A stretch of 14,282 bases of DNA from JABIBU01 sp964464685 (GTDB lineage: Bacteria; Patescibacteriota; Patescibacteriia; Magasanikbacterales; UBA922): contig CAYXGV010000029.1 of assembly GCA_964464685.1 (NCBI GenBank), positions 1-14,282 of the forward strand, read 5' to 3'. Position 1 is the first letter of the stretch. Every line of letters begins with the position of its first letter. Positions 6,501-14,282 of this stretch are shown one piece after another. Position numbers and translations under genes: made by a program. The notes under the pieces are model-generated. The model made no database searches. It worked only from the letters and a program-made list of their open reading frames with translations, and was not told the DNA's origin.

Positions 6501-7775
6501 TTATACTATTAGCCCTTCATTCCAATGAAATTTATCATCCTCTTCATAAAATTCTAATATATTTTCATTTAGCTTAAGGATATTATTTTCTTGGAGAAAG
6601 AATTCGAAGTCAGAAAACATTTGGATAACATCATCATTTTCTAAGGTAAAATACTTCGTACAATAATACAAAAACCTACCAAATGGCACCCTATCATCTT
6701 TCTGATTAAGATATTCAACAAACTTAAACCACCTATTTGGGACAAAAAACCAAGTAAGTAATTTAGTTACATCTTGGCGCTCTTTTTTCTGACTCTGTTC
6801 TATTTCAAAAAAAGGTTTTTCTATTAATTTGCCTTCCTCAACTGCAGAAATAATATATAAAACTTCACGTAACCAAGATATATATTTATCTCGACCACGA
6901 ACTTGTTTATAAAGATCATCAATATATTCCTGCTGTAGATAACTCTCACTTTTATCATCACTTTTCCGAACTTCATGTGTTTGTGCGATATCTGTCAATA
7001 ATCTATATTTAATATTTTTTACATCTATCAATACTTCTTCTTTATTTTGTTTTAAACCTTCCAAAATGACACCGTGTTTTATCACAAAATCAACAATACT
7101 AGAAGTATCAAATAAAAAACTCTTAAAAATTTCTTCAACAGGTACCCCAACAACAATTGCCTTAAAAAAGGTAAATCTTACTATACTTGTTTTGTCATCA
7201 TCCGACAAAAATGAAAAAGAAGACCAGACCATTTTCAACATCATGGCATACATTAAAGCATCTTCCCAACCTATTAATTCTCTTTCAACATTTTCGATAT
7301 CTAAAACCGGTAAAATTATATCATTATATAACAATTCTTTCGCATTTAATCCTACACTGGCATCATTTAGAGTAAATAAAACCCTATTTAAATTATACTG
7401 TTCTTTTTTTCCTGATAATATTTCAAACAATTCATTGGGAGGATAAATATTAACACCGTCCACTAAACCCGTAGCCGCTACTAATAACATAATCTGTCTG
7501 TGCACTTCTTTTAAAAATACATTCTTATCACCCATTCCTTTTACAAAGTCATCTACCAATTTGACATCTAAAATGGCTAATAATTTTTGACTAATAATTT
7601 TATCACTTTCAATCACTACTTCCTCACCCATGCTCAAAAGAAAAGGAACATTATATCTTATATCATCATACTCTTGTCCACTACCGACTATCTTTGACAA
7701 ATCTAACAAAGCTCCTCTAGTCTGAGACCAAGAATTTGTAAAAAATTTATAAAAATTTTGTACTTCATTCAACAT
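6501..7775 (-). CDS. Unrecognised helical soluble protein in secretion operon
   Basis: A 424-residue protein I do not recognise. It is acidic, mostly alpha-helical by eye, rich in Leu, Ile, Phe and Tyr, and lacks a signal peptide or clear transmembrane helix, although several amphipathic hydrophobic stretches occur (for example IMLLVAATGLV at about 94-104 and MYAMMLKMVWSSFSFL at about 179-194). The second half has aromatic-rich segments such as LLTWFFVPNRWFKFVEYL. It starts 12 bases after the giant membrane protein and ends 4 bases before the next gene, so it almost certainly belongs to the same transcript and likely works with its neighbours. It could be a cytoplasmic cap or scaffold for the VirB6-like tail, but the sequence gives no proof. 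ATG at 7775, without a Shine-Dalgarno site. Confidence 0.8.
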   Translation of the reverse strand: MLNEVQNFYKFFTNSWSQTRGALLDLSKIVGSGQEYDDIRYNVPFLLSMGEEVVIESDKIISQKLLAILDVKLVDDFVKGMGDKNVFLKEVHRQIMLLVAATGLVDGVNIYPPNELFEILSGKKEQYNLNRVLFTLNDASVGLNAKELLYNDIILPVLDIENVERELIGWEDALMYAMMLKMVWSSFSFLSDDDKTSIVRFTFFKAIVVGVPVEEIFKSFLFDTSSIVDFVIKHGVILEGLKQNKEEVLIDVKNIKYRLLTDIAQTHEVRKSDDKSESYLQQEYIDDLYKQVRGRDKYISWLREVLYIISAVEEGKLIEKPFFEIEQSQKKERQDVTKLLTWFFVPNRWFKFVEYLNQKDDRVPFGRFLYYCTKYFTLENDDVIQMFSDFEFFLQENNILKLNENILEFYEEDDKFHWNEGLIV

Positions 7776-7787
7776 ATAATTTGGTTA

Positions 7788-10700
7788 TTAACTTCGCGAG
7801 GCATCTGCTTCTTCTTCTGGGGTCATGGGGGGATTCTCTGGCGGAGAATTTCTATCGGGTTTAGTTGATACTTTCCCCTCAATCTCCCTAAAAGATTTCT
7901 CCGTCTTTTCAGCAATTTCTTTCATTTCTCTTAAGTGAGCACTGTCTTCACCTTCTAATCCCTGTTCATGTAAATAAATCATTGTTTTTTTAATTATTGC
8001 CCTTTGTGCTTCATTAACACTTTCGCCAGACACTTCATCTACGCCTGTAGTAAGACGTTCTTTCAGCCTTTCAAATAAACCTTTTCTATCTGCCTCTACT
8101 CCATAATTAGCTAACCTTTCTTCATGTATCTGCCTTTCATAAAAATCTTTACTATTATCTTCTATACTATTTCTTATTTTACCTAAGACACCCTCTCTAT
8201 GATTAGCTATATATTTCAAAGCTTTTCCAGAAAATTCACTAGTGCCTTCAGAATTTAATTCATCAGTAGTAACCAAACCCATTTTAGCCAAACCTCTTTC
8301 TGCTTTCGTCCTATCCTGGTTACTCTCTTTAGCTGTTGCTTGAGCTAATTTATTACCCGCTGCTAACCAAGGCATTAAAACATCAACTAAAACCTGAAAG
8401 GCCCCTACTTCCTCATCGCCAAAACCACGAGCTTCTAACAACTCTTTGCTTTCACCCATTTGAAAATATCCTTTTTCATTATAAGTAAAGTCACCATCTC
8501 TAGTACCACCTAAAATTGTCACGCGACGCACCCGTTCATCAGATTTATTTTTAAATTCAATTGCTGTATTAGCAGAAACAATTGGATGATTAACTATACG
8601 ATTAACATCATTACGCATTTGCATAGCCCAACCATTCAAATACCAACCAAAAGACTGTGGCATAGCTTTAGTAGCTGGATCCTTATTAAGAGTTCCGCTC
8701 CTCATCTTTTCTTGTTCTTTTTTAGATAATAACCTAACAATATTACCCCGGGCATCAGAATCTTCTATTAAATTAAATCCTGTTGTAGTATGACCTGTTT
8801 GTTTGGAACGTTCTTTTCTTTTTTCACTATGAGTTCTAAAAACATCTTGGTACTCCAAATAACGATTTTGTAAATCATCTGCACTTTTTATAGTTGCGTT
8901 ACTACCCCAATGAGTTAATCTTTCTTCGTTATTATCGCTGTTAAAATATTGCTCAACGGCTTTTTCATAATCAAACTCTAAACCCATTTCATCCTGTAAT
9001 CTAGCTATATCATCTACTGTTTCTGTAAATTCCAAATCGCCACCAGTATTCATATATACTTCATAGGTCCCGGTATGTTCATCATCAGCTCTATCTATCC
9101 ACTCAACATCACCAGTAGTAGGATTCATCAATTTTGCCCCCCAACCAAAACGCAACTGATTTCTGTAATGTTGTTTAAATTTATCTTTATTTTTTATTAT
9201 AAAATCAACCCCATCCGGATCCATGCCATCTTCTACCATAGCATTTCTATTACCATCATGTTGAAGATATTTTTCCCAAGCATTCATCTTAGAGGCATTT
9301 GAAGAAAACATATCATCTACATTTGCATTATGTTGGCCTGACTCATAGGTAGATATGGCATAATAACGTTCAATTAAACTTGCCATTTGGTTCTTAGAAT
9401 TCTTGCCTGCTAAAAATAAAGTTTGATCAGAACCTTTTCTACCGCGTTCTATTTCACCCATAGCATCTAATTCTCTTTTTTTGGCTTCTTCAAAAATTGC
9501 ATTTGCATTAGAAGTAGAAGAAAATCCCCTAACTCCTAAATCGTATAAATGTGCACCTGTTTCTGTAATAAACAAAGCTTTTTGCATTTTTTGAATTAAC
9601 TCTGCATCTTCACCTTTCTTTGCTAATAGAGCAGTGCTAATTAAAGGATTAGATTCTACAATTTGATCTAGCGGCATTTTGTTCTTTATGGCTTCTAATA
9701 AACTACGTTTTGCTTCTTCATATTGTTCACCCATCTGTTCACTCTTTAATAATTTAGCGGCATTGTCTGCTTTGTCAGTTAATTCAGCCCTAACTTCTTC
9801 TCTTAAAGACTCTTCACCGGCTTCCGTACCAACAAATTCTTCTCTAAGCCAACTCTTATAAGCTTTTTCTCTGGCGTCATCCTCTACCTTCTGCTGAGCA
9901 TAATAAATATCCATAGCATATTCATCTTTTTCTAGGTAGGCATCTCTATTCTTTTGCTCAACAGCAACTTGATCATTTCTTTCAACTTCACTCAAACCAG
10001 AATAATCTTCTATTATATCTTTTCCCTTGTCATCTTTATAAGTATAAACCCCACCTGATTTCAAAGCTTCTATTTTTTCTCTACGTTTTTTCAACTCTGC
10101 AGCTGCATCTTTATATCTGGTATCATTCCCAGTCAAGATACTCAAATGATTGGCAACCGCGCTAGATACAATTCCAGACGCAGCCAAACGATTTCTAATC
10201 GTACTATCCGGATCTCCACTGTACAAAGCACTTTCAGCATCAGCATGAGCTTGGGTAGCTTTATCACGAGATGCTTTGGCCTCGGCAGCCGTGGCATCAG
10301 CCAATTCGGAATAATGGATTGCTTGAGCAAAAACATCATCTTTGTTTGTACTAGCGAGCAAAGTATCCATATCTGCTTTAATTTGTATTTGAGACAATTT
10401 TTTCTTTCCTTCCTCCCACATTGCATCCATTCTTGCTTCTTTTATACCTTTCTTAAAATCTTCGGCCAAACTCTTGCCCACCCCAGCTTCGGTTATTTCT
10501 TCTAAAAACTTCTTACCGGCACTGGTTGTGCCCAAAGCCTTCTCAGCCAAAGATTTGGCTTCTTGTGATCTAGTTTCTTTGGCTTCAGCATCAGAAGCGT
10601 AATATAAAGCTTGGGCAAAACGATCTCTCGGCGAAGTGCCTTTTAGTATGGTATTTCTTAAATCATCTGCCTCAGCTTGTCTATCAGTTGCTTCTAAACG

Positions 10701-13700
10701 TTTGACCTCATCCCATCTCTCAGTGGCATCATCATATTGTTTTTTAGTTTCATCTGATTTGATTGATTTCTCAAAACTTTGTAATACCTCGGAATCAATC
10801 TCAGCTTTAGCTTGACGTTGTAAAAATTCTTTACCTTCTTTGGTTTTTCCCAAAGCTAATTTAGCCGAATCTTTGGCAGATTCTGCTTCTTTGCCAGTAG
10901 TTTCTGATTTTTTTTCATAATACAAAGCCTGAGCAAAACGACTAACCGGATCACTGGCAGCTAATATACTATTCAACTTGTCTGGATCTTCCTCTGCCTG
11001 TTGTAATTCATCTCTAGCTCGAGTAAAATTAATTTTAACTTTTTCATCTTTTATACTCTTTATAAAATCTTCACCAATCTTTTTACCAACTTCGGCCACA
11101 GCGATATCTTCTAAAAATTTCTTACCGTCAGCTGTTTCTGCCAATGATTTATTGGCATCACTTTTGGCTTCTTGCGACTGGGATTCTTTGGCTTCTGCTT
11201 CTGAAGCATAATACAAAGATTGGGCAAAAAGATCCTCTGGTCTATTTCCTTCTTTAATTTGAGCCAACAACCACCTAGCTAGGCCAGGATCAGTCGCCTC
11301 AAGTTCCTTGACTGTATCTAATTTTCTCTTAGCTTCATCATATTGTTCTTTTGTCTTTGCAGATTTAATAGATTTTTCAAAACTCTGCAAGGTTTCAGTT
11401 CCAATTTCAGCCGTTACTTGACGTTCCAAAAGATCTTTACCAACTTTTGTTTTATCTAAAGCTAATTTAGCCAGATCTTTTGATGATTCGGCTTCTTTAC
11501 CAGTAGTTTCTGATTCTTTTTCATAATACAAAGCCTGAGCAAAGCGATCGGCTGTACTATTCCCAGCTAACAAATCTCTTATTCCAAATGGGCCAGAAGC
11601 CTCGGCATCTCTAAGTTTAATTTTGGCTTCGTCAAACTCAGCTTTTACTGTAGCGTCTTTTATGGTTTTGGCAAAATCCTCACCAATCTTTTGGCCAACT
11701 TCAGCTTTGGCTAACTGTTCTAACAGATCCTTGCCGATATCAGTCTGACCCAAAGCTTTTTCTGCCAAACTTCGAGCTTCTTTGGCTTTTCCTTCGGCTG
11801 TTTCTTTGTTTTGTTCTTGAAGTAGGGCATTGACCAATTTGTCTCGGCCAGCCAATTCTTTGACTGCCTTTAGATTTGCACCACTTTTTTCTTGGTTTCT
11901 AGCTTCATCTAATCTATCTTGAGCTGCCTCCCAATTTCCCTGAGTAGCTTTGGCTACCAAAGCATCCACCTCATCGTCACCGGCTTTTTTAGCTTCCATG
12001 GCTTTGGCTTTTTTGTCAGCCAACTTCATTTTTTGGGCCCTAACTGAACCATAAGCCACAGCCTTACCTTCAGATTGTGCTTGTTCAGCCTCCTCTTTAG
12101 CTACATCTGCAAACTCACCCTGAAAAAGTGCGTGAGCAGCATTTCTAACACCCAAATTCCTCTCTGAAGTTGGCAGTGCTCTACCAGACAACCACGTCAA
12201 AGCTTTCGCAAGCGGAGCAGTGGATCGAGTGGTATTTGTCTTGCCTAGTTTTATATCTGCTAAATCACTTTCAACTCTATCACCTCTTTCGTCAACAAAA
12301 GCATCAAATACTCCTCTTCCATCCTGTAAATTTCTATCTTTTAATTTATCTCTTTTGTATTCCCATGTCACTTCTTCGGTGGCCTTATTAATAAGTTTAG
12401 CCTTTCTACCATCAGACATTTCTTCCCACTTTTCCTCCGGACGCTTTAAACTTTTAGCTTTATCTGCTATCACTCCAGAATTAGCAGTTAAATAATCACC
12501 AAGTCCATTTTCTAATGTGCTATCATCATAAAGATTTTTCTCTTGAGCCCATTGATCAAAATGATCATTTTGAATTTTTAAATACAAAGTAGCAGCGTCC
12601 TTAGCAGAATCTCTTTTGTTTCTAGATTCCCTAAAGGATTTATTTGACTCACTACGTTTCTTAGCTTCACCTTCCAATCTTTCGTATCTATCTCTAACCG
12701 CCGTAGCTGCCTTAAGACCTGTCCCCCCTTTTTCTTCCCAGTGTTCAATCCCCAGATAACTACCAATACCAGCCCTATTGGCCAACCAACCTGCTCGTTT
12801 ATAAAAAATTTGATTAGCCAAGGTCTGCTGAATACCATAAAGCAAGGGAGCTCTTTCTCCAGAAATATTTTTTAGAGCCGCAAAACGAGCCTTTTCCCCA
12901 GCGTCCGTTTCTCTTTTCATCATTTTTTCATTGTATACCTCACCGTGCTTACCTAAAAATGGTATACGATTCAAAAGTGGAGTATAGGTCATTGCCCGGT
13001 CATACTTCAACTTAGTGCGTTTCCAAAATTGACCACCAAACGGCATCTGATCAAGGGTATTTTTAACTTTATCTGTAGTGACCTTCTTACCAACATTCCA
13101 TGCTCCCTTACCCAACGCTCTGGCGGTGGTATAACCAGTCGCAAACCCAGCCACTTTTTTGGCAAAAGCTTGACCACTTTGCACTAATCCACTACCAACC
13201 ACACCGGTTTGTTGTACCACACTCATACCTACCATCATAAGGGCCAGTGGAATAAAAAAGCTAGCCATGTTAGCCCAGGTCGTTGCTTTACTTAAGGTAG
13301 CCTCTGATGTTCCGCCTTTTCCGCCAATTTTATTCAATTCCGCCCCTGATTCTTGAACAGGAACTACACCCAAATCATCCGCTACTCCCCCAGTCCCAAC
13401 TGTGGCAAAGGTAAGCCACAAAAAAAATACCATAATTGGCGCCACCATAACCTGTTTCATAAATTTGTCCCACCATTGTTTGGCATAGGACTGAGTACCT
13501 GGTAAAACCTGAAATATAAAAGCCAAGGGAGACAAAATAACCAACACCCATAAAGCGATCATACGAGCCAACATTATAATTGCATAAACCGCTATGGCTA
13601 CCATGGCCATTATCGCAAAAAGTAAAGAAGCTATCGCCGCCACAAACAACCTAATATCAAATTTAGTAGTGGCATCAATTTTCCCCCCCGTTGAAATTTC

Positions 13701-14282
13701 AAAAATTTCCTGTAATTTGAAGGCCTGAATAAAATTACCGCCAGCAGTAGCAGACACGGCGTTTACAAAAGTAATAGTAAAAACATGCGCCGCATCAATA
13801 AAAATTCCGCAAATCAAATTACTAAAATTAATAAAAACTGCCGCCAAAATCAACTTAATCAAAGTTTTATTCCATTGATATTGTTCAATCCCCAAAATAG
13901 TACCAAAAGCTATCACCAACAAAATAACCACAAAAAACATATTGGCCACATCTCGTACCATAGTCCAACCAAGCATGACAGTATTAACATTCAAATAATC
14001 ATTAAATTGGGCGAGTGTAATAAAATATCCTAAAAAGAAAATGGCCATCTTAATAAAAAACTCGCTCATACCAACAATGGCACTCGTAAACCAAGAACCA
14101 ATTGATTCGCCAGCATCCCCAACTGGGTTAGCGTTAGCTGATTTAACACAAAAAATAACAGCTATCAAAACAATAGACAAAAACAAAAATCCAGCCCACT
14201 TCTTGTGGTCCTCTTTTATTGATAATACTTTTTTTATGATAGAAAAAAATTGATTAATTTTTTTCTTTACCAAGGTTTTCAT
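7788..14282 (-). CDS. Giant VirB6/TrbL-like polytopic membrane protein with long repeat-bearing tail
   Basis: The 2164-residue protein has hydrophobic helices at about 31-46 (followed by SANANP, a possible signal peptidase site), 68-90, 111-131, 142-164, 211-237, 238-258, 280-296 and 341-357. The segment with ARMIALWVLVILSPLAF (239-255) and a following KQWWDKF (268-274) resembles VirB6/TrbL channel subunits seen in CPR secretion loci. After about residue 400 no membrane helix is obvious. About 1750 residues of charged, coiled-coil-prone sequence follow, including five repeats of about 100 residues (813-1316) and a non-repeated C-terminal region ending in a Pro/Glu-rich stretch. Typical VirB6 proteins are 300-400 residues, so the tail is a massive extension, which may be cytoplasmic or exported. 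It heads the visible operon. Its ATG is exactly at the window edge, so a longer start or upstream genes cannot be excluded. Confidence 0.88.
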   Translation of the reverse strand: MKTLVKKKINQFFSIIKKVLSIKEDHKKWAGFLFLSIVLIAVIFCVKSANANPVGDAGESIGSWFTSAIVGMSEFFIKMAIFFLGYFITLAQFNDYLNVNTVMLGWTMVRDVANMFFVVILLVIAFGTILGIEQYQWNKTLIKLILAAVFINFSNLICGIFIDAAHVFTITFVNAVSATAGGNFIQAFKLQEIFEISTGGKIDATTKFDIRLFVAAIASLLFAIMAMVAIAVYAIIMLARMIALWVLVILSPLAFIFQVLPGTQSYAKQWWDKFMKQVMVAPIMVFFLWLTFATVGTGGVADDLGVVPVQESGAELNKIGGKGGTSEATLSKATTWANMASFFIPLALMMVGMSVVQQTGVVGSGLVQSGQAFAKKVAGFATGYTTARALGKGAWNVGKKVTTDKVKNTLDQMPFGGQFWKRTKLKYDRAMTYTPLLNRIPFLGKHGEVYNEKMMKRETDAGEKARFAALKNISGERAPLLYGIQQTLANQIFYKRAGWLANRAGIGSYLGIEHWEEKGGTGLKAATAVRDRYERLEGEAKKRSESNKSFRESRNKRDSAKDAATLYLKIQNDHFDQWAQEKNLYDDSTLENGLGDYLTANSGVIADKAKSLKRPEEKWEEMSDGRKAKLINKATEEVTWEYKRDKLKDRNLQDGRGVFDAFVDERGDRVESDLADIKLGKTNTTRSTAPLAKALTWLSGRALPTSERNLGVRNAAHALFQGEFADVAKEEAEQAQSEGKAVAYGSVRAQKMKLADKKAKAMEAKKAGDDEVDALVAKATQGNWEAAQDRLDEARNQEKSGANLKAVKELAGRDKLVNALLQEQNKETAEGKAKEARSLAEKALGQTDIGKDLLEQLAKAEVGQKIGEDFAKTIKDATVKAEFDEAKIKLRDAEASGPFGIRDLLAGNSTADRFAQALYYEKESETTGKEAESSKDLAKLALDKTKVGKDLLERQVTAEIGTETLQSFEKSIKSAKTKEQYDEAKRKLDTVKELEATDPGLARWLLAQIKEGNRPEDLFAQSLYYASEAEAKESQSQEAKSDANKSLAETADGKKFLEDIAVAEVGKKIGEDFIKSIKDEKVKINFTRARDELQQAEEDPDKLNSILAASDPVSRFAQALYYEKKSETTGKEAESAKDSAKLALGKTKEGKEFLQRQAKAEIDSEVLQSFEKSIKSDETKKQYDDATERWDEVKRLEATDRQAEADDLRNTILKGTSPRDRFAQALYYASDAEAKETRSQEAKSLAEKALGTTSAGKKFLEEITEAGVGKSLAEDFKKGIKEARMDAMWEEGKKKLSQIQIKADMDTLLASTNKDDVFAQAIHYSELADATAAEAKASRDKATQAHADAESALYSGDPDSTIRNRLAASGIVSSAVANHLSILTGNDTRYKDAAAELKKRREKIEALKSGGVYTYKDDKGKDIIEDYSGLSEVERNDQVAVEQKNRDAYLEKDEYAMDIYYAQQKVEDDAREKAYKSWLREEFVGTEAGEESLREEVRAELTDKADNAAKLLKSEQMGEQYEEAKRSLLEAIKNKMPLDQIVESNPLISTALLAKKGEDAELIQKMQKALFITETGAHLYDLGVRGFSSTSNANAIFEEAKKRELDAMGEIERGRKGSDQTLFLAGKNSKNQMASLIERYYAISTYESGQHNANVDDMFSSNASKMNAWEKYLQHDGNRNAMVEDGMDPDGVDFIIKNKDKFKQHYRNQLRFGWGAKLMNPTTGDVEWIDRADDEHTGTYEVYMNTGGDLEFTETVDDIARLQDEMGLEFDYEKAVEQYFNSDNNEERLTHWGSNATIKSADDLQNRYLEYQDVFRTHSEKRKERSKQTGHTTTGFNLIEDSDARGNIVRLLSKKEQEKMRSGTLNKDPATKAMPQSFGWYLNGWAMQMRNDVNRIVNHPIVSANTAIEFKNKSDERVRRVTILGGTRDGDFTYNEKGYFQMGESKELLEARGFGDEEVGAFQVLVDVLMPWLAAGNKLAQATAKESNQDRTKAERGLAKMGLVTTDELNSEGTSEFSGKALKYIANHREGVLGKIRNSIEDNSKDFYERQIHEERLANYGVEADRKGLFERLKERLTTGVDEVSGESVNEAQRAIIKKTMIYLHEQGLEGEDSAHLREMKEIAEKTEKSFREIEGKVSTKPDRNSPPENPPMTPEEEADASRS
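10215..11846 (-). repeat. Internal protein-coding repeats, about 100 residues each, alternating in two types
   Basis: In the giant membrane protein, units begin at residues 813, 913, 1018, 1115 and 1221, with a partial sixth at 1317-1356. Most open with FAQALYY. Units 913 and 1115 form one type (ETTGKEAES, LQSFEKSIKS); by eye about 58 of their first 80 residues match. Units 813, 1018 and 1221 form another (EAKS, GEDF.KSIK); about 39 of 60 match between the last two. The true period is therefore a pair of about 202 residues, or about 606 bases. Confidence 0.88.

Noticed and set aside
12170..14253. Plus-strand open frames opposite the giant membrane protein
   Set aside because: Short, biased in composition as antisense of a coding region, and without recognisable domains.
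41..14282. Alternative genetic code with TGA as glycine (Gracilibacteria-type)
   Set aside because: comF ends in TGA directly after a canonical C-terminus, and none of the long coding regions contain internal TGA.

Overview
The window is AT-rich and tightly packed, with every supported gene on the minus strand, so transcription runs from base 14282 down to base 1. It looks like a Patescibacteria / Candidate Phyla Radiation (CPR) genome, most likely the Parcubacteria side. This is inferred from the gene set (a very large VirB6/TrbL-like membrane protein, two unrecognised proteins, PrgI, a VirB4 N-domain-like protein, a VirB4 ATPase, a VirB8-like protein, then ComF), from the short intergenic gaps and from the lack of Shine-Dalgarno sites. 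The genetic code appears standard: comF ends in TGA right after a canonical ComF C-terminus, and the other genes end in TAA or TAG.

Region 1 (14282-4742) is the front of a type IV secretion-like operon. A 2164-residue polytopic protein with a huge repeat-bearing soluble tail is followed 12 bases later by an unrecognised 424-residue soluble protein. After 4 more bases comes an unrecognised 431-residue protein with a disordered Pro/Glu-rich linker, and then a small two-helix PrgI/VirB3-like membrane protein.

Region 2 (4741-4212) interrupts the operon. It is an insertion-like block containing one gene, a GxxExxY-family PD-(D/E)XK nuclease-like protein, between near-perfect 33-base inverted repeats built from an ATCCG(T/C)A word. 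It fits exactly between the stop codon of prgI and the start codon of the next secretion gene.

Region 3 (4211-1011) is the rest of the operon: a 228-residue protein resembling a VirB4 N-terminal domain without an ATPase, the VirB4 motor with clear Walker A and B motifs, and a single-pass protein with a probable NTF2/VirB8-like domain. Together these could form a membrane channel (VirB6-like, PrgI, VirB8-like) driven by VirB4. No relaxase, coupling protein, VirB11 or pilin is visible, so conjugation, DNA uptake, pilus assembly or protein export all remain possible.

Region 4 (1010-734) is an intergenic region with two inverted copies of a GC-rich stem-forming repeat around about 110 AT-rich bases, plus a perfect 11-bp hairpin just upstream of comF. 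Region 5 (733-41) is comF, a competence-associated phosphoribosyltransferase-fold protein. Bases 1-40 hold no feature I can support.

The best candidates for something undescribed are the GxxExxY inverted-repeat element, a 38-bp palindromic tandem repeat inside a coding region that is translated in two different frames, and the roughly 200-residue higher-order repeat in the giant membrane protein. No tRNA, rRNA, CRISPR array or transposase was seen.
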